A DNA stretch of 42,617 nucleotides from Pelatocladus maniniholoensis HA4357-MV3 (GTDB taxonomy: Bacteria; Cyanobacteriota; Cyanobacteriia; Cyanobacteriales; Nostocaceae): contig JAHHHW010000120.1 of NCBI GenBank assembly GCA_019359115.1, positions 1 through 42,617 of the forward strand, given 5' to 3'. The translations under genes were made by a program, and so were the position numbers. This document shows positions 17,172-28,096 of the stretch, piece by piece (the stretch's first letter is position 1; every line of letters begins with the position of its first letter). The notes beneath the pieces are model-generated. The model saw only the letters and a list, made by a program, of their open reading frames with translations. It did no database searches and was not told where the DNA came from.

Positions 17172-17535
17172 CATTTTGGCGAACCCAAAAACCATTTCGG
17201 CGAACCCAAAAACCATTTCGGCGAACCCAAAAACCATTTCGGCGAACCCAAAAACTATTTCGGCGAACCCAAAAACTATTTCGGCGAACCCAAAAACCAT
17301 TTCGGCGAACCCAAAAACTATTTCGGCGAACCCAAAAACCATTTCGGCGAACCCAAAAACTATTTCGGCGAACCCAAAAACCATTTCGGCGAACCCAAAA
17401 ACTATTTCGGCGAACCCAAAAACCATTTCGGCGAACCCAAAAACTATTTCGGCGAACCCAAAAACTATTTCGGCGAACCCAAAAACCATTTCGGCGAACC
17501 CAAAAACTATTTCGGCGAACTCAAAAACTATAACT
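17172..17535. repeat. 21-bp tandem repeat array, about 17 units
   Basis: Consensus GCGAACCCAAAAACYATTTCG repeated head to tail: 16 near-perfect units from 17179 and one degenerate unit at 17515-17535. Nearly the only variation is C or T at one position; in order the units read C C C T T C T C T C T C T T C T, so the middle has a 42-bp higher-order period. There are no spacers, so it is not a CRISPR array. Because 21 is a multiple of three, several frames stay open, which makes false ORFs on both strands. It lies upstream of cas10 in a gene-free stretch. Confidence 0.9.
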
Positions 17536-17657
17536 TCTTCCCCAGATACCACAACTTTAACAGCACTCAATGTGGGGACATAATCTTTTACCTGTCTGTG
17601 CCTCATCAATTTAAAATCTAAAATTAGATTCGCTTGATTACTTATAATTCCCTTTGA

Positions 17658-17884
17658 ACCCCACCCCAATTTTGTCTAAAGCCAAAACCTCCCCTCCCCG
17701 CACGCCTGCGGTGTACACATAAATCCTCTGATCCCCCTAAATCCCCCTTAAAAAGGGGGACTTTGATTCTAGTTCCCCCTTTTTTAAGGGGGGTTAGGGG
17801 GGATCAAAACGCTACTAGGCAACTTTATAAGACTTCTGTGTACACCGCAGCCCCGCTTGCGGGGAGGGGATTAAGGGGTGGGGT
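17658..17884. mobile_element. Nested inverted-repeat element (MITE-like), CTGCGGTGTACACA tips
   Basis: Outer arms are ACCCCACCCC (17658-17667) and its complement (17875-17884). Next are CCCCTCCCCGC (17691-17701) and complement (17859-17869), then CTGCGGTGTACACA (17706-17719) and complement (17837-17850). Inside, C-rich and G-rich tracts (about 17730-17805) form another long stem. There is no ORF for a transposase. The 14-bp tip is shared, with one change, by the element at 39877-40059. Apart from these elements the rest of 17009-18200 shows nothing gene-like. Confidence 0.6.
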
Positions 17885-18200
17885 GCAATGACTGTGGGAA
17901 GTATAACTAATTATCCGAACTTGATATAAGATCCAAAATCCTGTTAGAGGTTAACCAATGACCAATTTTAAATTTCTAAAAATTAATCATACCTTGGATA
18001 GATTTATATCTATTAATTGATTGCGATTTTTAGAAATTTCGTTATAGTCTATACATCCAAGTCTGCATAGCCAATTGACTAAGAGCCAAGTTTCCTCTAG
18101 CCTGACTATTTGGTTGGTATATCTTTTATAAGCAAAGTGTAATTGAAACTAGTAGCAGGCAATCAGAGAAAAACGTATAATCTATTTTATAGACTTCCGT

Positions 18201-21200
18201 ATGACCACTGAACAGTTAACCAAAGAAAGCGACAATTTAGATTTAAAACAACTGCTCAGAACACTGTCAGCAGTCAAAAAAGGCAACTTTTCGGCACGGA
18301 TGCCTATCGACCAAACTGGTATGGCAGGAAAGATTGCTGATACACTCAATGATATTATTGAGCAAAATGAGCTACTAACAGCAGAGCTACAGCGAATTGG
18401 TAATGTTGTTGGGAAAGACGGCAAAATTAGCGAACGAGCAACTCTAGGCGACATGCGCGGTGCGTGGTCTACCTGCGTTAATTCTGTTAATACACTAATT
18501 ACCGACTTAATTCAGCCTACTGCTGAAACAGCGCGTGTGATCAGAGCAGTGGCAAATGGTGATCTTTCCCAAACCATAGCACCAGAGATGGACGGTAGAC
18601 CCCTCAAGGGAGAATTTCTCCAAACTGCCCAAATGGTCAACACAATGGTGGGTCAGTTGAATGGGTTCGCTAGTGAAGTGACGCGGGTCGCCAGGGAAGT
18701 CGGAACCGAAGGAAAACTCGGCGTCCAAGCAGAAGTACCGGGAGTGGCTGGTACTTGGAAAGATTTAACAGATAACGTCAACTTGATGGCTGGAAATTTA
18801 ACAGCCCAAGTCCGTAATATTGCTGAAGTGACTACAGCCGTTGCTAATGGTGATCTTTCCAAAAAAATTACTGTGCAGGTGAAAGGGGAAATTTTCGAGT
18901 TGAAGAACACCATCAATATAATGGTGGATCAACTCAACTCTTTTGCATCGGAAGTCACGCGGGTTGCGAGGGAAGTAGGATCGGAAGGAAAACTCGGTGT
19001 CCAAGCAGACGTTAAAGGTGTTGCGGGGACTTGGAAAGATTTAACAGACAGCGTTAACTTTATGGCGGGTTCCTTGACAGCACAAGTCCGCAATATTGCT
19101 GCTGTGACAACAGCTGTTGCTAATGGTGATCTTTCCAAGAAAATTACTGTTGATGTCAAAGGCGAAATTTTAGAGTTGAAAAATACCATTAACACGATGG
19201 TAGATCAACTTAATTCTTTTGTATCAGAAGTTACGCGAGTTGCAACAGAAGTAGGAACCGAAGGCAAACTTGCTGTCCAAGCAGAAGTCAAAGGTGTGGC
19301 TGGTAGTTGGAAAGATTTAACAGATAGCGTCAACTCAATGGCGGGTTCCTTAACTTCCCAGGTGCGGAATATTGCTGAAGTCACCACAGCTGTTGCTAAC
19401 GGTGATCTTTCCAAGAAAATTACTGTTGATGTCAAAGGCGAAATTTTAGAGTTGAAAAATACCATTAACACAATGGTGGATCAACTCAACTCTTTTGCAT
19501 CAGAAGTTACACGGGTGGCCAGAGAAGTAGGAACCGAAGGAAAACTCGGTGTCCAAGCCTATGTTAAAGGTGTGGGTGGCACTTGGAAAGATTTAACCGA
19601 CAATGTAAACTCGATGGCAGGCAACCTGACAGCGCAAGTGCGAAATATTGCCGAAGTCACAAAGGCGGTGGCAAATGGCGACCTTTCCAAGAAAATCACC
19701 GTTGATGTCAGGGGCGAAATTTTGGATTTGAAAAACACCATTAATATAATGGTGGATCAACTTAGTTCCTTTGCATCAGAAGTTACACGGGTGGCGCGGG
19801 AAGTGGGAACCGAAGGCAAACTCGGTGGTCAAGCGCAAGTTAAAGGTGTGGGTGGCACTTGGAAAGATTTAACTGATAATGTAAACTCGATGGCGAGTAA
19901 CTTGACGGCACAGGTGCGAGGAATTGCCAGAGTTGTGACGGCTGTTGCCAACGGTGACTTAAAGCGGAAACTGATGTTAGACGCCAAAGGTGAAATTGAG
20001 GCTTTGGCAGAAACAATCAATGAGATGATTGATACCCTGGCGACCTTTGCCAACCAAGTGACGACCGTGGCGCGGGAAGTCGGTATTGAAGGGAAATTAG
20101 GCGGACAAGCCAAAGTACCGGGCGCGGCTGGTACGTGGAAAGATTTGACTGATAACGTCAATGAACTAGCTGCAACACTGACTACCCAGCTACGAGCGAT
20201 CGCAGAAGTTGCAACGGCGGTGACAAAAGGTGATTTAACTCGGTCTATTTCTGTGGAAGCATTAGGTGAAGTTGCGATCCTCAAAGACAACATCAACCAG
20301 ATGATCGCCAATCTGCGCGAAACAACGCAAAAAAACACCGAACAAGACTGGTTAAAGACCAACCTTGCCAAGTTTACCCGGATGTTGCAAGGTCAGCGTG
20401 ACCTCGAAACTGTATCAAAACTAATACTTAGTGAGTTAGCACCTTTAGTAGGAGCAGCCCACGGCGTCTTCTACATTATGGAAAATACAGATAATAACTC
20501 GTACTTAAAGTTACTGAGTAGTTACGCCTATCGGGAACGCAAACATCTAGCCAACCGCTTCCACTTGGGTCAAGGTTTAGTTGGACAATGCGCTTTAGAA
20601 AAAGAACGAATTTTGCTCACAGAAGTACCGCATGACTATATCAAAATTAGTTCTGGCTTGGGTGAAGCAACTCCACTCAATGATGTAGTGCTACCTGTAC
20701 TATTTGAAGGACAAGTAACGGCGGTAATTGAACTGGCTTCCTTCCAACGTTTTAGCGATATTCATCTGACATTTTTTGACCAACTCACCGAAAGTATTGC
20801 GATCGTGTTGAACACCATCGCTGCTAGTATGCGTACCGAAGAGTTACTCAAACAATCCCAGTCTTTAGCCGAGGAATTGCAAAGTCAGCAAAATGAACTA
20901 CGAGAAACCAACAAACGCCTCGAACAACAAGCCCGAACTCTAAAAGCATCTGAAGATTTACTCAAGAAACAACAAGAAGAATTACAAAAAACCAACGCCG
21001 AACTCGAAGAAAAAGCAGAATTACTAGCTGTACAAAAGAAAGAAGTAGAACGCAAAAATAAAGAAATTGAACAAGCCAGAGTATCTTTGGAAGAAAAAGC
21101 CGAACAACTCGCCCTATCTTCTAAATATAAATCTGAGTTTCTCGCAAACATGTCCCATGAATTGCGGACACCACTCAACAGCTTGCTGATCTTGGCTAGG

Positions 21201-23168
21201 CTGTTAGCAGACAATGTTGAAGGAAATCTCAACAACAAGCAAATCGAATATAGCCGCACAATCTACTCCGCTGGTAACGATTTGTTGTCCTTAATCAATG
21301 ACATTCTTGATTTAGCCAAAATCGAATCGGGAACCATGTCGATTGATATGGATCAGATTCGCTTATCGGATTTCCACGAACAGATAGAACGCACATTTAG
21401 GCAAATTGCAGTAAACAAAGGACTAAATTTCACAGTTGAATTAGATCCAGAACTACCACCGACAATTTACACTGATGCCAAACGGCTGCAACAAATCCTG
21501 AAAAATCTATTAGCAAACGCCTTTAAGTTTACAGATCGAGGTGAAGTTAGTTTGCAAATATTTGTAGCCAAACAGGGATGGAGTTCTGATCAAGAAATAT
21601 TGAATCATGCAAACAAAGTCATCGCTTTTGCTGTTAGAGATACAGGTGTTGGTATCGCTCCCGAAAAACAAAAAATCATTTTTGAAGCATTCCAACAAGC
21701 AGACGGTACTACCAGCCGCAAATTTGGCGGTACAGGCTTAGGTTTATCCATCAGTCGAGAAATTACCCGTTTGTTTGATGGGGAAATTAAACTAGTTAGT
21801 CAACCTGGAGAAGGTAGTACGTTTACCTTGTATTTACCCCAACCGAGTAGAGAGGGACAAGAAGGACAAGAAGGACAAGAAGGACAAGGGAGAAAAATTG
21901 CTCCCCCCACTCCCCACACCCCCCACACTCCCCCCACTCCCTCTCCCCTCTCCTCCTCGCCGATCATTGATGACAGAGACAATATGCAACCGGGCGATCG
22001 CACACTATTAATAGTGGAAGATGATATTAAGTTTGCCCGAATTCTGTTAGATATGGCGCGACAAAATGAATTTAAGGGTATTGTTGCTCATGGTGGCAAC
22101 ACGGGTTTAGCATTAGCTAATGAATATCAACCTTCTGCGATTATCCTGGATATTCGACTACCAGGAATGGATGGTTGGGCGGTACTAGATCGCCTCAAAC
22201 ATGACGCCAAAACCCGTCACATTCCTGTACATGTGATGTCAGCAGAAGAAGGAAAACAGCGCAGTTTGCAACAAGGTGCGATCGCTTACTTACAAAAACC
22301 CATCAACAGCGAAGCATTACACCAAGCAATCACTAAAATCAAAGGTTTTGTAGAAAGGCGAGTCAAAAATTTACTAGTTGTAGAAGATGATGAAAATCAA
22401 CGCCTGAGTATTGTGGAGTTAATTGGTAATAGTGATGTTGCTACTACTGCTGTCAGTAACGGTAGTGAAGCATTACAAGTCATCCAAAATGGGCAATTTG
22501 ATTGCATAGTTCTGGATTTAGGATTACCAGATATGAATGGTTTTGAATTAATCGAACAAATCAAGCAATCCCCAAATGGCGAAGCATTACCAATAATTGT
22601 CTATACTGCCAGAGAATTAACTAGAACTGAAGATGTGCAACTGCGACGCATCGCAGAAACAATTATTGTTAAAGATGTGCGATCGCCAGAACGTCTTTTA
22701 GATGAAACTGCTTTATTCTTACATCGTGTCCAAGCTGATTTACCTGCACCCAAACGTCAAATCCTCGAACAATTACAAAACTCTGACTTTCAACTCGCAG
22801 GTAAAAAAGTTCTCATCATTGATGACGATGTTCGCAATATCTTTGCCCTAACTAGTATGCTAGAACGTTATCAAATGCAAATTTTGTATGCGGAAAATGG
22901 TAGTGATGGCATAGAAGTTTTACAAAATCATCCTGACATGAATGTTGTCTTAATGGATGTGATGATGCCAGAAATGGATGGCTATGAAACCACCCGACGT
23001 ATCCGCGCTAATCCGAATTTTAAATCTCTGCCAATTATTGCCCTGACTGCTAAAGCTATGCAAGGCGATCGGGAAAAATGTATTGAAGCTGGTGCATCTG
23101 ACTATATTACCAAGCCTGTTGATATTGAACAATTACTTTCACTATTGCGTGTCTGGCTATATCAGTGA
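18201..23168 (+). CDS. Giant soluble hybrid histidine kinase: HAMP array-GAF-HK-3x REC
   Basis: This 1655-residue sensor kinase has no membrane segment. Residues about 20-705 are a tandem HAMP array: six 92-residue units (DNA period 276 bp from 18660 to 20315) with [10 protein letters not shown] and [11 protein letters not shown] in each, preceded by diverged units. Then come a GAF domain (about 725-875), a Gln/Glu-rich coiled coil (about 885-975), HisKA with MSHELRTPL (H986), HATPase with DTGVGIAP and [10 protein letters not shown], a Gly/Gln then Pro/Thr-rich linker, and three receivers with phospho-acceptors D1317, D1439 and D1586. HAMP arrays without membrane helices recall fungal group III (Nik1-type) osmosensing kinases. 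The GAF lacks an obvious bilin Cys. A paralogue follows after 27 nt, probably co-transcribed. Confidence 0.93.
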   Translation: MTTEQLTKESDNLDLKQLLRTLSAVKKGNFSARMPIDQTGMAGKIADTLNDIIEQNELLTAELQRIGNVVGKDGKISERATLGDMRGAWSTCVNSVNTLITDLIQPTAETARVIRAVANGDLSQTIAPEMDGRPLKGEFLQTAQMVNTMVGQLNGFASEVTRVAREVGTEGKLGVQAEVPGVAGTWKDLTDNVNLMAGNLTAQVRNIAEVTTAVANGDLSKKITVQVKGEIFELKNTINIMVDQLNSFASEVTRVAREVGSEGKLGVQADVKGVAGTWKDLTDSVNFMAGSLTAQVRNIAAVTTAVANGDLSKKITVDVKGEILELKNTINTMVDQLNSFVSEVTRVATEVGTEGKLAVQAEVKGVAGSWKDLTDSVNSMAGSLTSQVRNIAEVTTAVANGDLSKKITVDVKGEILELKNTINTMVDQLNSFASEVTRVAREVGTEGKLGVQAYVKGVGGTWKDLTDNVNSMAGNLTAQVRNIAEVTKAVANGDLSKKITVDVRGEILDLKNTINIMVDQLSSFASEVTRVAREVGTEGKLGGQAQVKGVGGTWKDLTDNVNSMASNLTAQVRGIARVVTAVANGDLKRKLMLDAKGEIEALAETINEMIDTLATFANQVTTVAREVGIEGKLGGQAKVPGAAGTWKDLTDNVNELAATLTTQLRAIAEVATAVTKGDLTRSISVEALGEVAILKDNINQMIANLRETTQKNTEQDWLKTNLAKFTRMLQGQRDLETVSKLILSELAPLVGAAHGVFYIMENTDNNSYLKLLSSYAYRERKHLANRFHLGQGLVGQCALEKERILLTEVPHDYIKISSGLGEATPLNDVVLPVLFEGQVTAVIELASFQRFSDIHLTFFDQLTESIAIVLNTIAASMRTEELLKQSQSLAEELQSQQNELRETNKRLEQQARTLKASEDLLKKQQEELQKTNAELEEKAELLAVQKKEVERKNKEIEQARVSLEEKAEQLALSSKYKSEFLANMSHELRTPLNSLLILARLLADNVEGNLNNKQIEYSRTIYSAGNDLLSLINDILDLAKIESGTMSIDMDQIRLSDFHEQIERTFRQIAVNKGLNFTVELDPELPPTIYTDAKRLQQILKNLLANAFKFTDRGEVSLQIFVAKQGWSSDQEILNHANKVIAFAVRDTGVGIAPEKQKIIFEAFQQADGTTSRKFGGTGLGLSISREITRLFDGEIKLVSQPGEGSTFTLYLPQPSREGQEGQEGQEGQGRKIAPPTPHTPHTPPTPSPLSSSPIIDDRDNMQPGDRTLLIVEDDIKFARILLDMARQNEFKGIVAHGGNTGLALANEYQPSAIILDIRLPGMDGWAVLDRLKHDAKTRHIPVHVMSAEEGKQRSLQQGAIAYLQKPINSEALHQAITKIKGFVERRVKNLLVVEDDENQRLSIVELIGNSDVATTAVSNGSEALQVIQNGQFDCIVLDLGLPDMNGFELIEQIKQSPNGEALPIIVYTARELTRTEDVQLRRIAETIIVKDVRSPERLLDETALFLHRVQADLPAPKRQILEQLQNSDFQLAGKKVLIIDDDVRNIFALTSMLERYQMQILYAENGSDGIEVLQNHPDMNVVLMDVMMPEMDGYETTRRIRANPNFKSLPIIALTAKAMQGDREKCIEAGASDYITKPVDIEQLLSLLRVWLYQ
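18660..20315 (+). repeat. Six 276-bp direct repeats encoding the HAMP array
   Basis: Units start at 18660, 18936, 19212, 19488, 19764 and 20040, each 276 bp (92 codons). Units 2 to 5 are the most alike, also at silent positions, which points to recent unequal recombination or gene conversion. Unit 6 is the most diverged. Confidence 0.85.
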
Positions 23169-23195
23169 TAACTTGATTTATCCAATGAATTCCAA

Positions 23196-26100
23196 ATGGT
23201 AAATAACAATTTCAAAATAGGGACAAAAATTGGCGCAGGATTTGCTTTAGGTTTATCAATTCTTGCAACTCTCGGATTTATTTCATACCGCACTACTAAC
23301 AACTTAATTGACAATTCTCGTTGGCAAGCTCACACTTATAGAGTTATCGGCGAATTAAATGATTTAATTACTAATATTCAAGATATAGAAATAGGGCAAA
23401 GAGGTTACATAATTACTGGGGATAAAAACGCTTTGTTGTCTTATAATAATGCATTACCAAATGTTGATAAAAATATTAAAAATCTGCGTAGTTTGATATC
23501 AGATAATTCTCTACAACAAAATAGATTAGATAATTTAAAAGCAACAATCGATGAACGTCAATCTATTGTCCAAAAAAGAATTGCTTTACGAGAGGATCAA
23601 GGATTTGATGCCGCTAGACAACAGATACAGCAAGACAATGGTAGGGTTTTATTAGATAGAATCCGTCGTATAGCCACAGAGATGGAAGCCGAAGAAGTGC
23701 GACTTTTAAAAAAGCGTACTGACAAGACTGAAATTGCTGCTCAAGAAGCAACTGATACTATTATCTATGGTATTCCTCTGGCTTTTTTATTATTAACTTT
23801 AATTGGTATTTATCTCACTAAAAATATTTCTCAGCCACTCGGAGAAATATCTCAAGCTACAGAAAAATTAGCCGAGGGAGATTTGTCTGTAAGTGTACCA
23901 GTTAGTAAACGCAGGGATGAAATAGGAATACTGACACACGCATTTAATCAGATGATCGCCAATCTCCGCGAAACAAATCTCAGAAATAATGAACAAAACT
24001 GGCTCAAGTCTAACCTTGCCAGATTTAGCCAGATGCTGCAAGGACAAAGAAATTTACAAAATGTTGCGAGAATGATTCTTGCAGAACTTGCACCACTGGT
24101 AGGCGCACAACAGGGTGTTTTCTACTTGATGGACTTTGAAAATGAGCAACCCTTACTAAAACTACTGAGTAGTTATGCATACCAAGAGCGTAAAAGCCTA
24201 TCAAATAGATTCCGCTTCGGTGAAGGATTGGTGGGACAATGCGCCTTAGAAAAACAAAAAATTATACTTACAGATGTACCAAGTGATTATATCCGTATTA
24301 GTTCTGGCTTAGGAGATGCTAAACCCTTAAATATCATTGTATTGCCTGTATTGTTTGAAGATGAGGTAATCGCAGTCATGGAATTAGCCTCTTTTCAAAT
24401 ATTTAGTGAAATTCATCTCATTTTTTTAGACCAAGTTAGTGCAACTTTTGGTGTAGTGTTGAGTGCTATTAGTGCTGATATTCGTACTCAAGAACTTCTA
24501 GAAGAATCTCAACAATTAACTCAACAATTACAACTTCAGCAACAAGAACTTACACAGAAAAATCAACGCTTAGAACAACAGTCTCAAGAGTTACAAACAT
24601 CAGAAGAAATCCTGAAACAGCAGCAACAAGAATTAGAAGAATCCAACGAAGAATTACAACAACTTAATACTGAATTAGAAGAAAAAGCCGAATTATTATC
24701 TAACAAAAACAAAGAAGTAGAACGTAAAAATAACGAAATCGAACACGCCAGAATGTCATTAGAAGAAAAAGCCGAACAATTAGAACTTTCTTCTAAATAT
24801 AAGTCTGAGTTTCTCGCAAATATGTCCCACGAATTGCGGACACCACTTAACAGCCTGTTAATACTAGCAAAAATGCTAGCAGATAACGTTGAAGGCAATC
24901 TCAGTCATAAACAAATTGAATATAGCGAAACAATTTACTCTTCAGGCAACGATTTGTTATCATTAATTAATGACATTCTCGACTTAGCCAAAATTGAATC
25001 AGGAACCATGTCTATTAATATGGTTCAGCTACCATTTCCCGACTTCTGCGAACCATTAGAACGCACTTTTAGACAAGTAGCAATTGACAAAGGACTGAAT
25101 TTTACAATTGAATTAGAGCCAGAATTACCATCGACAATTTACACAGATGTCAAACGGCTACAACAAATCCTCAAAAATCTACTTGCTAACGCTTTTAAAT
25201 TCACAGAAAAAGGTGAAGTTAGCTTAAAAATATTTTTAGCAAAACAGGGCTGGAGTTTTGATCGTCAAACATTAAATCAAGCTGAAACAGTTATTGGTTT
25301 TGCAGTCAAAGATACAGGTATCGGTATCGCTCCCGAAAAACAAAAAATCATTTTTGAAGCATTTCAACAAGCAGATGGTACTACCAGCCGTAAATTTGGT
25401 GGTACAGGTTTAGGTTTATCCATCAGTCGAGAAATTACTCGTTTGTTTGATGGAGAAATTAAACTAGTCAGTCAACCTGGTGAAGGTAGCACATTTACGT
25501 TGTATTTACCCCAGGTAAATAGAGTAGAGGGACAAGGGAGACAAGGGAGAAAAATTGCTCCCCCCACTTCCCCCACTCCCTCCTCTCCCCACACTCCCCT
25601 CACTTCCCCTACTCTAGTCATTGACGACAGAAACAACATCCAACCGGGCGATCGCACACTGTTAATTGTGGAAGATGACACTAAGTTTGCTCGTATACTT
25701 TTAGATATGGCACGGCAATGTGATTTTAAAGGAATCCTTGCTCATAGTGGTAATACTGGTTTAGTCTTAGCACAGGAATATCAACCGACAGCAATTTTGT
25801 TAGACATCCATTTACCAGGAATCGATGGTTGGACGGTACTAGATCGCCTCAAACATGATGGAAATACTCGCCACATTCCTGTACATGTGATGACTATCGA
25901 AGAAGGAAAACAGCGCAGTTTACAACAAGGTGCGATCGCCTATTTGCAAAAACCCATCAGCAGCGAAGCACTACACAAATCACTAACTAAAATTAAAGGT
26001 TTTGTAGAAAGACAAGTCAAAAATTTGCTGATTGTCGAAGATAATGAAAATCAACGTAAAAGTCTTGTAGCGTTAATTGGTAACGGTGACGTTGCGACTA

Positions 26101-26822
26101 CTGCTGTCAGTACTGGTAGTGAAGCATTATCTGCGATCGCCAACGAACAATTTGATTGCGTAGTCTTAGATTTAGGACTACCAGATATGAGTGGTTTTGA
26201 ATTAATTGAACAAATCAAACAACTACCGAACGGTGAAGCATTACCGATTATTGTATACACAGCAAGGGAATTGACGAGAAGCGAAGATACACAACTGCAA
26301 CGTATCGCAGAAACAGTAATTGTCAAAGATGTGCGATCGCCAGAACGTCTTTTAGATGAAACTGCTTTATTCTTGCACCGTATCCAAGCTAATTTACCCG
26401 CACCTAAACGCCAAATTCTCGAACAATTACAAACTTCCGATACCCTACTAGTAGACAAAAAAGTTTTAATTATAGATGACGATGTTCGCAATATTTTTGC
26501 TTTAACTAGTCTGCTTGAGCGTTATCAAATGCAAGTTTTATATGCTGAAAATGGAAGTGATGGTATTGCTGTTTTAGAAAATAATCCCGATGTTAATGCT
26601 ATCTTGATGGATATAATGATGCCAGGAATGGATGGCTACGAAACTACCCGTCGCATCCGCGCTAACCTGAATTTTAAATCTCTACCAATTATTGCCCTAA
26701 CTGCCAAAGCTATGCAAGGCGATCGTGAAAAATGTATTGAAGCTGGTGCATCTGACTATATTACCAAGCCTGTTGACACTGAACAATTGCTGTCGTTGTT
26801 GCGTGTTTGGTTGTACCGATAG
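23196..26822 (+). CDS. CHASE3-HAMP-GAF hybrid histidine kinase with three receivers
   Basis: This 1208-residue membrane kinase is anchored by helices at about 12-28 and 188-207. These bracket a periplasmic CHASE3 domain with the QDIEIGQRGYIITGD signature (about 57-71). HAMP follows (about 208-260), then GAF, a Gln/Glu coiled coil, HisKA ([10 protein letters not shown]545), HATPase, a Gly/Pro-rich linker and three receivers (D870, D992, D1139). From the GAF domain onward it is a close paralogue of the preceding kinase, including the linker position; only the input half differs. The upstream gene ends 27 nt before the ATG. Ligand and output are unknown. Having three receivers and no DNA-binding domain suggests a phosphorelay to another protein. 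Confidence 0.92.
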   Translation: MVNNNFKIGTKIGAGFALGLSILATLGFISYRTTNNLIDNSRWQAHTYRVIGELNDLITNIQDIEIGQRGYIITGDKNALLSYNNALPNVDKNIKNLRSLISDNSLQQNRLDNLKATIDERQSIVQKRIALREDQGFDAARQQIQQDNGRVLLDRIRRIATEMEAEEVRLLKKRTDKTEIAAQEATDTIIYGIPLAFLLLTLIGIYLTKNISQPLGEISQATEKLAEGDLSVSVPVSKRRDEIGILTHAFNQMIANLRETNLRNNEQNWLKSNLARFSQMLQGQRNLQNVARMILAELAPLVGAQQGVFYLMDFENEQPLLKLLSSYAYQERKSLSNRFRFGEGLVGQCALEKQKIILTDVPSDYIRISSGLGDAKPLNIIVLPVLFEDEVIAVMELASFQIFSEIHLIFLDQVSATFGVVLSAISADIRTQELLEESQQLTQQLQLQQQELTQKNQRLEQQSQELQTSEEILKQQQQELEESNEELQQLNTELEEKAELLSNKNKEVERKNNEIEHARMSLEEKAEQLELSSKYKSEFLANMSHELRTPLNSLLILAKMLADNVEGNLSHKQIEYSETIYSSGNDLLSLINDILDLAKIESGTMSINMVQLPFPDFCEPLERTFRQVAIDKGLNFTIELEPELPSTIYTDVKRLQQILKNLLANAFKFTEKGEVSLKIFLAKQGWSFDRQTLNQAETVIGFAVKDTGIGIAPEKQKIIFEAFQQADGTTSRKFGGTGLGLSISREITRLFDGEIKLVSQPGEGSTFTLYLPQVNRVEGQGRQGRKIAPPTSPTPSSPHTPLTSPTLVIDDRNNIQPGDRTLLIVEDDTKFARILLDMARQCDFKGILAHSGNTGLVLAQEYQPTAILLDIHLPGIDGWTVLDRLKHDGNTRHIPVHVMTIEEGKQRSLQQGAIAYLQKPISSEALHKSLTKIKGFVERQVKNLLIVEDNENQRKSLVALIGNGDVATTAVSTGSEALSAIANEQFDCVVLDLGLPDMSGFELIEQIKQLPNGEALPIIVYTARELTRSEDTQLQRIAETVIVKDVRSPERLLDETALFLHRIQANLPAPKRQILEQLQTSDTLLVDKKVLIIDDDVRNIFALTSLLERYQMQVLYAENGSDGIAVLENNPDVNAILMDIMMPGMDGYETTRRIRANLNFKSLPIIALTAKAMQGDREKCIEAGASDYITKPVDTEQLLSLLRVWLYR

Positions 26823-26971
26823 GATTCTTTCCTCAGACAGAGGTGTGAGTTCTGATTTTAAATGTGTGGATAGATGCAGGAATTTATACTTGCAGTTTAT
26901 AAATAATAAAGTGAAATATAGTCAATGGTTAATGGTTAATGGTTCAATGATTAATCAATACGGTTTGGATA

Positions 26972-27089
26972 ATACCAATTCTCTGTAAAGCTGCACATTA
27001 TTTTAACCCTTCCCAACCTCCCCTTACCAAGGGGAGGTGCCGAAGGCGGTGGGGTTCTTTCTATGCATCTTCATATGGAAATGGTATAA
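26972..27089. mobile_element. MITE-like dispersed repeat, copy 1
   Basis: A segment of about 118 bp bounded by ATACCAATT and AAATGGTAT (imperfect terminal inverted repeats) has an inner AAGCTGCACATTATTTTAAC and a hairpin CCTCCCCTT/AAGGGGAGG. It is nearly identical to 31905-32024 and codes for nothing. It occupies much of the 449-nt gap between the second kinase and cheR. Confidence 0.7.
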
Positions 27090-27115
27090 GACAAATAGAT
27101 TGACATTTAAATCCT

Positions 27116-27145
27116 GTACCAGACGTGATATATCGCGTCTGGTAC
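27116..27145. repeat. GATATATC-centred palindrome, variant 1
   Basis: GTACCAGACG, then a GATATATC core, then CGTCTGGTAC: 10-bp arms perfectly paired around a near-palindromic centre. Similar palindromes with different arms lie at 32146-32173 (perfect) and 40144-40189 (diverged). Confidence 0.7.
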
Positions 27146-27271
27146 ATACCCAAAATTATAACTAAAAATTCTTAACCTAACCGTATTGAATGGTCTATTG
27201 CCAATAGTCAACCAACTACCAACTACCAACAAACATATATTTATTGATATTATCAAATTAACTAAAAGAAT

Positions 27272-28096
27272 ATGGAGAAGGAAGAACTAGAAGATGTAGA
27301 AATTCAATTGTTATTAGAAGGTATATATCGTTATTATGGATTTGATTTCAGAAATTATGCCTTAGCTTCGCTCAAACGGCGAATTTGGAATACCGTAAAA
27401 ATTGAAGGTTTAACCACTATCTCTGGACTACAAGAGCAAGTTCTTCACCACCCAGAGTGTCTCGAAAGATTATTATTAAATCTATCGATCAATGTTACGG
27501 CAATGTTCCGAGATCCAAGCTTTTTTTTGACTGTTAGAAATAAAGTAATTCCAATCTTAAGAACTTATCCTTTTATTCGTATTTGGCACGCTGGTTGTTC
27601 TACTGGTGAAGAAGTATATTCTATGGCTATTTTGCTGAAAGAAGAAGGACTTTATCACCGTTCGCGTTTATATGCTACTGACATGAATGAAATGGTTTTG
27701 CGTAAAGCAAAATCGGGTATTTTCCCATTAGCAATGATGAAAGAATATACTCATAATTATATACAATCTGGTGGTAATAAATCTTTTTCTGAATACTATA
27801 CAGCAGCTTATGGAAATGCTATTTTCTCATCAGAACTTAAAGAAAATATAATTTTTTCATTACATAATTTAGCTACTGATAATTCTTTTAATGAATTTCA
27901 TGTAATTTTTTGTCGTAATGTATTAATTTACTTTGATAAATTTCTTCAGCACCGAGTTCATAAACTTTTTTATGAAAGTTTAATTAGATTAGGAATTTTA
28001 GGATTAGGACGTCAAGAATCTATTAGATTTACACCTTATGAACAAGATTATGAGCAATTAATCAATACTGAAAAAATTTACCGAAGATTGAGCTAG
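27272..28096 (+). CDS. CheR-type protein-glutamate methyltransferase
   Basis: This 274-residue SAM-dependent methyltransferase transfers methyl groups to glutamates of chemoreceptor-like proteins. An N-terminal helical domain (about 8-75) ends with NVTAMFRDPSFF, the TxxFR(D/E)PxxF-like motif. HAGCSTGEEVYSMAI (about 110-124) is the SAM-binding loop, YATDMN follows, and VIFCRNVLIYF (about 211-221) is the CheR-specific motif. Length is standard. CheB lies about 210 nt downstream on the same strand, and hybrid kinases lie on both sides, so a sensory adaptation role tied to those kinases is likely. No receptor or CheA is encoded nearby. Confidence 0.9.
   Translation: MEKEELEDVEIQLLLEGIYRYYGFDFRNYALASLKRRIWNTVKIEGLTTISGLQEQVLHHPECLERLLLNLSINVTAMFRDPSFFLTVRNKVIPILRTYPFIRIWHAGCSTGEEVYSMAILLKEEGLYHRSRLYATDMNEMVLRKAKSGIFPLAMMKEYTHNYIQSGGNKSFSEYYTAAYGNAIFSSELKENIIFSLHNLATDNSFNEFHVIFCRNVLIYFDKFLQHRVHKLFYESLIRLGILGLGRQESIRFTPYEQDYEQLINTEKIYRRLS

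Noticed and set aside
17172-17535. CRISPR array next to cas10
   Set aside because: Units are contiguous and there are no unique spacers.
17121-17669. Long open frames on both strands across the 21-bp array, encoding heptapeptide repeats
   Set aside because: Open in several frames only because the period is a multiple of three. No ribosome site, and the variable base does not follow codon position consistently.
18182-20371. Antisense frames across the HAMP array
   Set aside because: They recur with the 276-bp period and mirror the sense repeats, so they are shadows.
26725-26988. An 87-residue frame overlapping the end of the second kinase
   Set aside because: It is out of frame with the kinase, Cys/Leu-rich without pattern, and runs into non-coding sequence.
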